Below are positions 36,057 through 47,163 of a stretch of DNA of 64,000 nt, piece by piece. Made by a program: the position numbers and the translations under genes. The DNA is from Aquilaria yunnanensis (lineage: Eukaryota; Streptophyta; Magnoliopsida; Malvales; Thymelaeaceae): positions 100,826,893 through 100,890,892 of the forward strand of contig CM077594.1 in the NCBI GenBank assembly GCA_039654915.1, written 5' to 3'. Within the stretch, counting starts at the first letter, position 1, and each line of letters starts with the position of its first letter. Under the pieces are notes generated by a model that worked only from the letters and a program-made list of their open reading frames with translations, was not told the origin of the DNA and did no database searches.

Positions 36057-37344
36057 ATGTTGGATGTACTTCACCTCTTTGGTGTCACACATGTTAAGTA
36101 TTATTTTTGTGATAATATAGATTATTTTATGAAATAATCAGTTCAATTTTAGAAAACACAACGAACAAATGAACATGTCAAACATAGGTAGAGAATGACT
36201 TTCTCACACGAGTCATTCGCCCTTGATCTTTGTGTAAGATTAAGGATGAGACTGGCTAAAGACTTAAATGAATGGTACATTTAAGTGGGAGTCATGCTCC
36301 AACACATGACACTTTAGCCTTTCATGGTCGCCTAGATTATGAGTAATCAAGGTTCAATGCTTTGGTGCATTAAGTTTGTATGACCATTCATACATCCTAG
36401 CCTATGTTAGATGTAAGCAAGGGCTTACATGGAGAAATTTTATGGTTATTGACATGTCCTCCTTTTATATGTTAAGAGGAGTACACTTAATGGTGTTTTA
36501 AGAGGGAGAAATGACACACTCCTCAATTGGAATGGAGATCACTCCAAGTGGGAGTGACATGAGTAAAACACCTTAGAAGTGTATTATGGAACTTTAATGG
36601 ATGTGTTTCCAAGTGTTCCATGACCATGAAATATGACCAGAAAAGAATTTAAGCAAATTGTCTCTGTTCTTGCTTAGTGTGAGATTCTTCGTATCAGACT
36701 CTTAGTGACTATAGCTTGCTATTAGGAAGTTGAGTTAATTATGATCACTTTGATTGGTTGTCGAAGGTCTTAGAGAAATGAGACTGGAGTATCCTCCTTT
36801 TGGGTGATCATGTTAATTCATTGACCTAAGTAGTTGAAGCTCAAAGGAAAGACATTAAGATGGTACACGTTCACTAAATTCAATCTTGGGCCCACATATT
36901 ACTGTGAGTAGTATGATAGATTGAATTGTGATTTAAATGAGTACACAATGCTTAATACAATCATGGATTTCAAGGAGTTGAAATTCAGAGAAAGAGACTG
37001 ATTGTGATTAAGAAGTGTATCATATGTCTGGGGTCTGAAAGGCAAAACTTGATGTGTTCAAAAAAAACTTGATGTGTTCAAGAAAGCTTGATGTGTTTAA
37101 GCAACACACTTGTACTTGATGTGTTCAAGGAAAGTTTGAAGAAGTTCAAACTATGAGGAGAGGACAATCTTCTATTGAGAGTCTAACAACCTCAATAGAA
37201 GAGACTTAGTGTGTGTGCCTTGAGGTCGCACCCACAACTCTATATATGTAGAAGTGTCTAGATTATTTCGGCTATAAGGATTAAGGAGTTTTGTTTTGAG
37301 TGGGAGCTGGGAGTTTTAAAAGCATCTTAGTGCGAGTGGGAGTT
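36057..37344 (+). other. 3' untranslated region of the Copia element
   Basis: About 1.3 kb with no open frame between the Gag-Pol stop and the 3' LTR. It includes a cluster of the phrase CTTGATGTGTTCAA, four near-copies at about 37045-37130, and the polypurine tract at its end. Long non-coding 3' leaders are known in some Copia lineages. Confidence 0.8.
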
Positions 37345-38698
37345 TGTTGGAATTCTTGGCGCACCAAGATCCTTTTAAGATAGGATTTGAGCTCGTTGAG
37401 CTAACTATAGCTTGAAAAGGTATCTAAGGCAGCTAGAAGTAGCTCCCCTTAGCTCAAGTCAGCTCACTTCAGCTATAAGTAGCTCAAAGTAGCTGGACTT
37501 CAGCTCAAGTTAGCTCAAGTCAGCTCAAGTCAGCTCACTTCAGCTTATGGTAGCTGAATGTAGCTGGACTTCAACTCAAGTTAGCTCAAGTCAGCTCAAG
37601 TCAGCTCACTTCAGCTTATGGTAGCTGAATGTAGCTGGACTTCAGCTCAAGTCAGCTCACTTCAGCTTATGGTAGCTGAATGTAGCTGGACTTCAGCTCA
37701 AGTTAGCTCAAGTAAGCTCAAGTCAGCTCACTTCAGCTTATGGTAGCTGAATGTAGCTGGACTTCAGCTCAAGTCAGCTCACTTCAGCTTTTGGTAGCTG
37801 AGTGTAGCTGGACTTCAGTTTACTTCAGCTGAAAGCAGCTAACTCCAGCTCAAGGTCAGTTCTTGGAGCTGGACCTTAGTTCATGGTGCTAGGTTGGAGC
37901 TCAAAGGAGCTCTTGGCTAAAAGAACATGTCCTTTCATCCAAAGGAAGTGTTCCTTGGGTGAATGGACATGTATATTCGGCCATAGGGTGCTTATAGCAC
38001 CAAGAGTGATGTCCTTTGACTTTAAAGGACATGTATGTTCGGCCATGGAGGTGGTTGAGGTGGTTATTGCACCAAATGTGATGTCCTTTAGACTTAAAAG
38101 ACATGTATTTTCGCCCATAAGGTAGTTATGGGTGGTTATAGGCCAAAGGAAGTGTTCCTTGGCTAAAAGACATGTATTTTCGCCACCATACATGACCCTT
38201 AGCCAAAGGAAGTGTTCTTTGGCTTAAAGGACACCTTTCTTGGTGTAAAGGTGTGCCTTTTGGTCATCTATAAATAGCCTTTAGTAGCTGGCCATTGAGG
38301 GTACGAATTTACACTCAATTTGCACCATTTTTCTTGAGAGAAAAATTCCTCCTTTTATTCCTTTAGAGGGCCGAAATATTAGACACTTTCTTAGAGCATT
38401 GTGGGTGGAATTACATTGAGATTGTTCATCTCAATTCAAGCCTCAAGGTGCTCCTCTAAGATCAAGTCCTTCCTTCCATTTCCGCACAAGATTATCAAGA
38501 AGGAAGGTACACATCCTTTCTTGCTTTAGTAGCATGCTAAGGATTTAATTTTATGAATGATCTTAGTGGCATGCTAGGTGTGTTTGACAGAATATGTACG
38601 TCTATATTCACGTTGAACACAAAGAACATATATGCATATGGCATATACATGAGTAAATAACGTAAGAGTATGTTATTATTGAGATCCTGAAATTTTCA
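37345..38698 (+). repeat. 3' LTR (1354 bp) of the intact Copia element
   Basis: Same termini as the 5' LTR (the end reads AAATTTTCA). It lacks the 121-bp segment; the junction (GGAGCTCTTGGCTAAAAG near 37907-37924) sits at a CTC shared by both deletion edges. The AGCT array is at about 37391-37854. Confidence 0.97.
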
Positions 38699-38832
38699 TT
38701 TAGAAACTACATATCTTGAATTATCATTCATATACCAAGATTTTGTATTTATATATTAAAATGTTGAAAATAAAAAATTATAGATTAATTACCAAAAACA
38801 AATGGAGCAAAATTTTTTGGACGGAGGGAGTA

Positions 38833-39409
38833 ACTAATACTATCATTCTCCACCTTAATTGGACCGCTTTAAATTAATTATAACTAGCCGCCTCCGCCCA
38901 ATATCAATTGGATTATTCCGTTAATAGTGACTTGGGAAATAATTAACTTGGAGTAACTTTGGAAGGATACTGGCAATAGTAACATGGCTGCGGTGTTTTA
39001 GGCAACACCCCACTATAAACACTGCTAATCATAATAACTGGAGAATTTACTACTTTCTTTTTTTAATTAGTCGATATTGCGCGCAGCAAATAATTACTAA
39101 TTCGAAGTAAAACACAACACAAAGGAAGAAAAATGCGATACATTTGTTTGGTAAATTTTACAAACAATTTCTAATATTTCAGTATTGCTTTCTCTTAGTA
39201 ATCTTTACCCATTTTTTTTAGTCCTAGATCTATTACAAAGTTATCAAACAAGCGCAGGTATGATACTCAAATCCCAATTTACAGAGAAAAAACTAATTTT
39301 TTAGATTATCCATCAACTATCAATTACTATTACAAGTCTGGATATATTGGAATGTAGTTATTGAAAAAGTTTAAATTAAAATTTAAAAAAAATTATGTCT
39401 AACAGTTAT
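38833..39409. other. AT-rich intergenic DNA
   Basis: No feature was recognised. Confidence 0.5.
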
Positions 39410-39850
39410 TTAAAATTAACAAATTCCATATATTGTGAGAAAAGATGAATTTGATAGGTCTGAGAAGGGAAGAGAACAAGCTAACGTGTCGCTTGTTGAG
39501 CTAAGAGTGGCAAATGGGAACAAGGGAAACAAAGTAAATGAGGAAAACGGAAAGTGTTGAGTTGTGCTGTTATATCTTTTGACGGGCGGACCATATCCAC
39601 TCTCGTTTCGCCCGGTGGGCGACTTCTCCGTCGTTTCTTCCGTTGACCTCTCCGCCTGTCCTGACCCCAACCCACCAGAAGTTTCCGCCTCGTTCCCATT
39701 TCTTCTTTGCACCTTCCCCCAAATTCTCTACATTACATCATTACAATATTAATCTACCAAGTCTCAAATTTGAGAAGTCAGCCCGAAACGGGGCAGGAGG
39801 TAGCTGCCTAGCATGCAAGATCTAGTGGCCTAATTGAACGAAACCCTAGT
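39410..39850. other. GC-richer block of unknown origin
   Basis: Base composition changes sharply around 39550-39700 compared with the AT-rich flanks. A 98-codon minus frame (39416-39712) and plus frames (39564-39825) overlap, but none shows a domain. It could be the promoter or first-exon remnant of a lost gene. Confidence 0.35.
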
Positions 39851-39989
39851 ATAATGACTGGAATGGAATGGGACGGCGAATTTGTATCAAGTTAAAACGG
39901 AGGGACAGTAGAATATTGGATTCATACGTACAATTAATAGAATATTACATTGTTGGAAAATTAGATGTGAAAATGGCATTGTAACAAAA

Positions 39990-40585
39990 ATGAGTAAATT
40001 GCATTTAGATGATCCATAACCTTTAATCATTGTTTCCTTTTAATCCCTAATCTATTGAATGCTTTATTTTGGTCTTAAATCCATTAAAATTGTTTCATTT
40101 TGATCTCTCAATAGTTGAAATTCATTAACTCAGAATAATTATCTAATAGAAAATTTTGAAATTCTAATTTAACCATTTGATAACTATCTCCCAATAAATT
40201 TAAACAGTTTAATTTTTTTTATAGTAAATAGACAATTTAAATTAGTAGTTTTTTCTTTCTGAATGAAATAAGTTCAATTTATAGAGAAAAAAAAGTGATT
40301 TAAATGTGTTATTAACTGTAAATAAATTATTATACAGATTAAATTTATCATTAGATAATTATTGGATAATTTAAATTATGATCTAAAAAGTTTTTATCAG
40401 AAAAATACTTTGAGTTAATAAATTTCATCAAAATGGGACTAAAATGAAACATTTTCAATAGATTTATGGCTAAAATAAAAATCTTTAATTGCTTTAAAAC
40501 TAAAACAGAATATTAAATTAATTGAGGACTAAAAAAAATAATAACTAGAAGTTAGAAACCATTCATAAAAGTCACTCAACAAAAA
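39990..40585. mobile_element. Foldback/TIR element of about 0.6 kb
   Basis: The outer 200 bp on each side are diverged inverted copies, with paired phrases such as TTGTTTCATTTTGATCTC / its complement, ATTAACTCA(G/A)A and AATTATCTAAT. No coding capacity. The arrangement resembles MULE-type MITEs; exact ends were not resolved. Confidence 0.6.
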
Positions 40586-41245
40586 TAATACTCCTATTTC
40601 AGCACTTGACAATCAATCCCTGGCGCTTCGACTGAGATCGAAGTACACTTTAAGCGGTGGCAGTGATCGTATACATTAAATTGAAAAGTTGTTATATTAG
40701 ATAATGACCATCTAAACAGTAATTAGTTCCCGTGAGTCTATGCTTCACGTTTTCAACAGGAAATATTGTGTCGACAGAGAAACGAATTAGGAGAGGAAAC
40801 AAATTAAACCATATATATTTTGGGAAAAAACAAAACCTTAATCTTAATGAATATACACAGACACACACATTTTAGTTCAAAATAGCCACCATTATCTTTC
40901 TCGCGACAATAAATCAATAACGTTATCAAAATAAACCACTTAGTCAACATGAAAAACTTTGAACGTGCCTTCATGTTCTATTTTCATATAACAAAACAAG
41001 TACTAATTTTTTTACAAAAAAATATTTTATTCTAATTAAAAGTGAATTAAAAATCATCTTACAAACTAACAACAGTATAAAACTTTAAAAGACAATAAAA
41101 ATATAAAATTGTAACTAAAAAGCTACTTGTTCAATTGAAAGGAAGATAGACGGATGAAGTTGAACTTTTAATATAAACTAGAATAAATCTATAATAGAAA
41201 ACTTACAAATAATCAGAATAAAGCTACAATCAAACTAACAATAAT
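40586..41245. other. AT-rich intergenic DNA
   Basis: No feature was recognised. Confidence 0.5.
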
Positions 41246-41532
41246 GGGTAAGATCCAAATTTAATCTTTTAACTTTAAGGGTCATCTTAATGTTGTCCTT
41301 TAACTCAAAAAGTGACTATTAAAGTCTCTTAACTCAACTCATGTGTTCTATTCTGATCCCTACAGTCAGTTAAGGCATTAGTTCGGATGAAAATTACCTA
41401 CGTGACACCCCAACTGCCATGTGATATTATCTTTTATAATAATAAGTGACAATACTGGAAGGATAATAAGTCTTAGGGTAGAATAGACACAGATGAATAA
41501 TCCTAAGGACCCGAAACATACTTTAACCCAAA
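41246..41532 (+). repeat. Left terminal inverted repeat of the Pack-MULE
   Basis: Pairs with the complement of 42559-42845, with scattered substitutions and no large indels. Confidence 0.88.
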
Positions 41533-41689
41533 ACATACTTGACCACGTAATGTTGAAGTCCAGCTTGCCTACCTTTGACATGTCACTGCCAAGTTCATCC
41601 GAAAGATTATTGGGCTCAACTTTCAGCGGGTTATGGTCGCCACAATGGCAATTAGTATGGATGGTCCTGTAGAGGCGGCAATCACGGTA

Positions 41690-42475
41690 AGGGTAGGCGA
41701 GTTAGCTAAGACAAGGCTTGGTATTTAATCTTTGTATAGGAATTCTTCCACGATCAAGGATCTCGATGCAGCCACGAGCCTCTCTCACGCTTCTTTGGCC
41801 TTTTCATTGCGCTTTAGGAACACTTCGATGGCATCGATTCGATGCATTTTCCATTTCCATTGATTGTAAAGTTGGTGGATCTTCTGCAACTGCCGGTGAG
41901 CTAGTGAACATGTGTTCTTCTTAATCTTCTCGATCACTTCTTCTAGAAATTTCTTCCGAGTTGAGTCGGCAACGATGGATTCAGATCGAAAATATGGGTC
42001 CAATTCGGCTAGTCCGATTGCCCGCCAGATTCCATTGGAGTAATCGGAGTTCGAGTTGAAAAATTGTTGGGCCTCATCGATTAACCCGGATCCCACCATT
42101 TTGTCAACCCTTTTTCGACACGAATGAATGTAGAACAGGAAGCGACACGTTGACCTAGAGGAAGTAACATTCGTACCTCCATCGGAATTCCACATCATCG
42201 TTGACCAAATCTTCGATGTATGAATTGGAGCCTCCAGCGATGATCAGGTGGTGACCCCGGTCAAGGATTGTTTCCACAGCTAAAGAGGCCTCGCATTGGA
42301 AATTGGCAGCCCTGAAATTCAAGTCGGATCGACTATTCCGAGCAAATGGTGGGGGATGCCATGAAATTCCTCCTTAGTGACCTTGTTGGTCAAGACCGCG
42401 ACATTTGGAGCTTTCGATTTGCATGTGGGCAAGACCACGTGGCCCTACGACTTCGAAGTATGGTCCAAGAAGGAG
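41690..42475 (-). pseudogene. Adenylate/tRNA isopentenyltransferase (IPT) fragment captured in Pack-MULE
   Basis: IPT transfers a dimethylallyl group to adenine nucleotides, the first step of cytokinin synthesis. On the minus strand, frames in order give TNKVTKEEFHGIPHHLLG, then GHHLIIAGGSNSYIEDLV, VSLPVLHSFVSK, KRVDKMVGSGLIDEAQQF, then KIKKNTCSLAHRQLQKIHQL and WKWKMHRIDAIEVFLKRN, all in family order. The longest open piece is 41785-42198. A C-terminal tail (ERLVAASRSLIVEEFLY) follows in another frame. At least three frameshifts are needed, including one at an A run near 42118. The N-terminal P-loop (GATGTGKS in the family) is not recognisable. So it is a nearly full-length but broken copy; the intact parent gene is elsewhere. 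Confidence 0.88.
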
Positions 42476-42558
42476 TAGGTGAAGCCGAAGATTAACCCAG
42501 ATTGACCCGGAGTGTGGTCTTGCTCCGCGACAAAAAAGATTAGGGAAGAAGAATAAGA

Positions 42559-42845
42559 TTGGGTTAAAGTACGTTTTGGGTCCTTAGGATTATTCATCTG
42601 TGTCTATTTCACCCTGAGATTTATTATCCTTCTAGTCTTGTCACTTATTGTTATAAAAGAGGATATCACATGGCAGTTGGGGGTGCCATATAAGCAATTT
42701 CTGTCTGAACTAACGCCTTAATTGACGGTAGGGACGAGAATAGGATACGCGAGTTTAGTTAGGGGATTTTAATAATCACTTTTTGAATTAAGAGACCATA
42801 TTAGGATGGCCTTTAAAGTTATGGACTAAATTTGAATTTTACCCT
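42559..42845 (-). repeat. Right terminal inverted repeat of the Pack-MULE
   Basis: Complementary to 41246-41532. Confidence 0.88.
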
Positions 42846-42898
42846 AACAATAACTATACATTGCTGAAACCAACCAAGTAAGTACATTATGGTAAAGT

Positions 42899-43140
42899 CT
42901 TTTTTTTTTTTTTGAACGGCATAAAGAATGAATTTATTAGTAAAAGAGGGAGAGAAAGAAAACACACTAGCAAGGAGCTAGCCCTATTATGGTTAACTCA
43001 GTTTATCTAAGAAGACAAGGAAATGACTTTTTCAACTGTCACTATTATGGGAGGAGGTAAGTGAATGATTAATTAAACCTCAACAGATAAAATAAAGGAT
43101 TCCCAAATAAGAGGGGTAAGGGAAATTTTCACTAAATCTA
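42899..43140 (-). mobile_element. Possible LINE 3' tail
   Basis: Read on the minus strand, the segment ends AATAAATTCATTCTTTATGC, then GTTC, then a run of about 15 A. This matches a polyadenylation signal and poly(A) tail. No ORF2 sequence is attached, so the fragment would be strongly 5'-truncated. Confidence 0.4.
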
Positions 43141-43196
43141 TGGGGGAGTTTTTAGAAATTTCCTAATCTTAATTTAATGCTTTCTCTAATTCTCTA

Positions 43197-43342
43197 GTTA
43201 TCCAAACCCTCAAATGCAAAGTTTTTCAGCAATGCCTGTCATTTGGATTTCATTGTTGAAAGAAACATCTAAAAGCTTGAGCCACGGCAACTTGCAGTCA
43301 GTTCATTTAAGTTTAATTCACATAAAGAGTTCTCATTACTAA
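43197..43342 (+). pseudogene. NAC gene fragment (exon 1 plus intron), broken
   Basis: Closely similar to exon 1 of the NAC gene at 12320. GTTATCCAAACCCT at 43197 corresponds to CTTATCCAAATTCT. A one-base insertion at 43230 shifts into the frame NACHLDFIVERNI, identical to the parent except Ile for Val, followed by TAA (43270-43272) where the parent has Tyr, then KLEPRQL. The match continues past the parent's exon boundary: GTTCTCATTACTAA at 43329-43342 is identical to 12693-12706 in NAC intron 1. The copy was therefore made from DNA, not mRNA. It is not functional. Confidence 0.88.
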
Positions 43343-43429
43343 CGGTTCAGGTTAGGTTTAGACATGAGCCAAGACAACCCGCTGAAATTAGTCACAATTT
43401 TTAGTCATATTTACAAATTGTGCCATCCC

Positions 43430-44080
43430 CCTTAAGCGTTGCTCCTCTACTGCTGATACAGTCGGATTTTCAGTTACGCAGCTGACTTCCACCCTTGCTA
43501 TACCCTGCAGACATTAGTCGCAAGCCATGCTCGCCAGCTGGAGATCTATTAGCGCCGAGCTCACCTTTGTCGCACCAATACGGACGACTAGCTTCGCTGC
43601 CAATCACCGCCCTCAAAGCCTTGTCTCTTCCCTTTCTCTGCTCTTTGTCTGCCACAAATCTCCCACACTGAACTGTAACGACCATGGAAACCATGTTGGC
43701 CAATGCCTTTCTCCGAGTTGTAGAGTTTTTGGTCACCAGGAGAAGTTTATCCATCCCCCACACTAGGTGCAAACTTACGAGCTGGGGGCCGATGGACATA
43801 AGTTCACGTGAAGTAGTCCGGAGATTTTGAAATAGCTGCAGCTAGGGCCGGGATGAGAGCACCAACGAGCTGGATCTAGCTGTGGGAACCGAATCCCACA
43901 TAAGGGTCACTAGCGAAGAGGGCTTGCTTTGGGCTGCAGCAACAACAATATCAGAAATTGGGGGAAATTTTGAAAAAGGTTGCCAAGAAAAAGGAAGGAG
44001 ATGATGAACTAATGGACAAAACAAATAATCAATGGCATAACCTATAAATATGCCCAACAATAGACCTTTTGACAAATCAC
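43430..44080. other. GC-richer block with unassigned open frames
   Basis: Balanced base composition in an AT-rich setting. A minus frame of 109 codons (43470-43799) and overlapping plus frames (43527-43766; 43684-43830, starting METMLANAFLRVVEFL) lack known domains. It starts about 90 bases after the NAC fragment and could belong to the same duplicated or captured segment. Confidence 0.35.
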
Positions 44081-44868
44081 ACTTTTTTGCCCTCAGTTGA
44101 CCTTAACCATAAGTTTGACCCATTAATGGATTTAATTAGAACAAACTGCCTCTTGAATATGTGTTCTAGTAGTACAGTTTTAGAATTTCTCTATTTGCCT
44201 TATACCAATTTATAGTTTTGTCTAATTTTAGGATTTAGCTTGCTAGGCCTTATATTTAAATTTGTATTTAATTACTACAAATTGACGTTCAAGCACATAC
44301 ATGTGTTTTATTTTTTTATTGAAATTGAATAACTACTTAGTAAAATGAGCATGCATATTTCGCTGCCTATCTTGAACATCTTATCCGCATCTTATATATC
44401 ATTTGTTGGATAGACAATTTTCACATCCATATTCTACCCATTTTTAGACGGATTGAATTGAGTAAAACTCATCCACCTACCACACTTTTATTAAACCATG
44501 CAATACCTAATCATATATTTGCTGCTATTAAAAATATCTATTATACCTTATCTACTAAAACAACCCTTGCTTGTTCTTAATTCCATATAATTTATTCATT
44601 ATACTTTTATTTTCATTACATAACTAATACTAATATGTTACACACACACATATGGGTCAAATGTAAGGTGGGTAAACCCAAAACTTACATTCTACCCAAA
44701 TCCGTTAGCGGGTGGAAAAAGAAAAATCACATTCGACTTAAACCCAATCAATTGAAAAAAAAAAACTCAGCCCATCAAATCATATGGAATAGGATACCTA
44801 CCTGGGTCGGATATCATTGACATCCCTACTCAAAGCACAACCAGTAGCTAGGCCTGTAGAACACAGTT
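44081..44868. other. AT-rich DNA with one hAT-MITE-like end
   Basis: GACATCCCTA at 44819-44828, preceded by CTGGGTCGGATATCATT, is the complement of the TAGGGATG-type terminus seen (diverged) at 47164. Its partner end was not found. Confidence 0.4.
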
Positions 44869-45068
44869 AGGCTCTATTTTAAAATAGTTTTTGTGATTAA
44901 TATTAAAGTTTTAGATAATTTATTTAACAACAAAAATGAAATGCCAAAGTTAAAAGTTAAAAGCTAAAAACTACTTTTAAATAGTTTTTTTTTTTCATAA
45001 CTCTAATGTTAATTACTGATACTAATATCAAACTAGGACTTAGACTCCAAACAACTAAAAATAGAACC

Positions 45069-47155
45069 TGTTTCCGATAGAAGCTCAGCTTATTAGCCTT
45101 CCTAAATATATGTAAAACTGGAATTTGAACTAGATATCACCCATACTAGGCAATCCAGCTTTGAAATTTGAGGTTTTATGTACACATTAGGAGCTATATA
45201 ATTAGACTGAAATCATAAAATATTAAATCTAAACTGAAAGTCTTTACAAAGTTCTTCTCAATATCCTTGTAATCAAATAGTAAGAACCAATAACTAAAAT
45301 GAGTAACACTCCCATAATATCTAACAGAAATTCATCCTATGCTGCAATAAAAATCCATAACTGAAACAATATTTAAAAATGGAAATCATACACTCACCTA
45401 CAACATTTGCCATGAACAATTAAAAATAAAAAATAAAAAGCAAATGCTCATATGCTCAAAACGATCAAAATCAAAATCATATAAAAAAAATCTCATTTTT
45501 TTTCCTTAAAATATGTCACTTCTTTGATAGTTATGATCTTTTTCCAAGCGTACGCTTTTCATATTCAGAGCATATATGAATAGCTCTAATTGTATATGTT
45601 ATTTAGCAAATGGTTCCTTTAAATAACATATTTAATATGTTATGTGACACTATATATATATATATGGGTAAAAATCCAAAGGGGGTTACCTAACCTTTTT
45701 TTTTGTCCTAAATGGGTATCTAACTTTCATATTTTCCTAACGATTTACCTTATCACTTATTGTGCATCTTAATTGGATACTTTTTGTTAATTTTATGGTT
45801 AAGTTTAATGAAAAATACTGATGTGACATTAATTAATTCTAAAACAAATCTTAAAATAATAGTCTAAGCCCTCTTACTCTTCTCATCAACAATTCTAAAC
45901 CTTTAAACTTTTAAATATACTGGTTATACTCTTAATCTCCTCTACCTACCCACTCTCACCATTTATTTCCCAAAAAATCTGGAAATTTGGGATTGATTTA
46001 TGAGCCCTAGAAACCAGACCTTTCTTTGAATTGCTAGATTTTTTAGAATTAACACATAAAAATCCTCTCTCCAAAACAATAGAATAATAAAAGATTAGAG
46101 ACCACAAGTGTAATTTACTCCATATAATTTCTTTGAATTGCAAGATTTTTTAGAATTAACACATAAATGCATAATTTCTGTCTCGGCTAGCCAGCTAGGT
46201 TGGTCATCAGGGAAATTGGTTGGACTTGAAACTCCCCAGTCTCCCCCCCACCCCCCGAACCAAATACTAGTCAACAAAACTTTAAAAAAAGTCAAATGGA
46301 GCTCAATATCCTCTAGATTTGATAAATATGCAAAGTGGCCATTATCCTTTACAAACTCTCATACATAACTTTAAACTCTCATAAAATGTGCTTTTGAATA
46401 CAAATGTGTGTGTGTGTGTGTGTGTGTAATGTGTGTCTAAAACTTAGAAATATAATTTAATTTTAAAATATTATATTTCAAAATCTTTTTTCAAAAATAA
46501 CTATCTTGAAAAATGGAGGTAAATTTTATTTTTAGAAAAACAAATGACAAATATTACAACACTGAGAGTGAATTTAAGTCATTAAATCCACCTCAAACAT
46601 TGGCAAATCATACGAGTTGACCTACTAACTTTTGCTCAGGCTGATTTACCCACTATAGCTTGTAAATTTATAGCACATTTTAGTTTGGGAGAGTAGAATA
46701 TAATAGATTTATTTACTGTCCAGTGTCTCCTTCCCATTCTATTTGATACATTTGGTGGAGTGCGGAGATTAAAATCTATAAATTTTTTTTTATTTTTGTC
46801 CCCATAAAATGGTACATTTTTTAACTTTAGTAACTTAAAAATTTTATCAAAGTTTTAAGGTTACTTTACAACTTTTAAAAAATATAAGGACCAACAAAGA
46901 GAATTTTCAAAAATACCAAGGACCAAATTGCTTTTTTTCAAAAATATCATAAACCAAATTGTAATTTTAAAGTGAAAATATCATAAACCAAATAAGGAAG
47001 TATGGTAATAGATCATAAAAATCTTTCCAAGTATAAAATGCTGCAAGAACTTTGGGACTGCTCACAATAGTATGTCTTTTTGTTTTGTATGGATAAAATG
47101 TTTTTTTCTCAATTAATGGACTTGTAATTGGCTAACTAGAACTGCCTGGAATGGG
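45069..47155. other. Intergenic DNA with minor repeats
   Basis: A direct repeat (TCTTTGAATTGC, then AGATTTTTTAGAATTAACAC) occurs at about 46022 and 46131. A (GT)n microsatellite lies at 46405-46428. GGGTAAAAATCCAAAGGGGG near 45666 resembles one end of a MULE-type MITE, without a visible partner. No genes. Confidence 0.5.
46405..46428. repeat. (GT)n microsatellite
   Basis: A pure TG/GT tract of about 24 bases. Confidence 0.9.
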
Positions 47156-47163
47156 CTCAAGGA

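Larger units (their letters stand above)
30198..38698 (+). mobile_element. Intact Copia-type LTR retrotransposon (8.5 kb)
   Basis: Bounded by LTRs at 30198-31732 and 37345-38698 and by a perfect 5-bp duplication TTTAG (30193-30197 and 38699-38703). The primer-binding site TGGTATCAGAGC (31735-31746) fits initiator tRNA-Met. The polypurine tract GAGTGGGAGTT ends at 37344. A single uninterrupted Gag-Pol frame lies between. LTRs differ mainly by indels, with few substitutions, so insertion is recent. It should be considered potentially autonomous. Confidence 0.97.
30092..38830. mobile_element. Stowaway MITE split by a Copia retrotransposon
   Basis: CTCCCTCCGTCCCATAAATT starts at 30092 after TA. 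Its inverted partner, ending GGACGGAGGGAG, finishes at 38830 followed by TA (38831-38832). Only 30092-30197 and 38704-38830 belong to the MITE, about 0.23 kb in total; the rest is the Copia element and its duplication. With the Copia removed, this is an ordinary-sized Stowaway. Confidence 0.88.
41246..42845. mobile_element. Pack-MULE carrying an isopentenyltransferase gene copy
   Basis: Inverted repeats of about 287 bp (41246-41532 and 42559-42845) with high similarity. They start GGGTAAGATCC and its counterpart GGGTAAAATTC; inner shared phrases include ACTGCCATGTGATAT and ATAGACACAGATGAATAATC. Flanks AACAATAAT (41237-41245) and AACAATAAC (42846-42854) match at 8 of 9 positions, the 9-bp duplication typical of Mutator-like elements. 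There is no transposase. The 1.03-kb interior is GC-richer and derives from a cytokinin-biosynthesis gene. Confidence 0.88.

Noticed and set aside
43612..44828. hAT element bounded by CTCAAAGC at 43612-43619 and after 44828
   Set aside because: The 8-mer matches, but no TAG-type terminus follows the left copy, so the match is probably chance.
44869..45068. Small MITE with AGGCTCTATTTT / AAAATAGAACCT ends
   Set aside because: The inverted ends are only about 12 bases and AT-rich, and no target duplication was found; too weak to list as an element.
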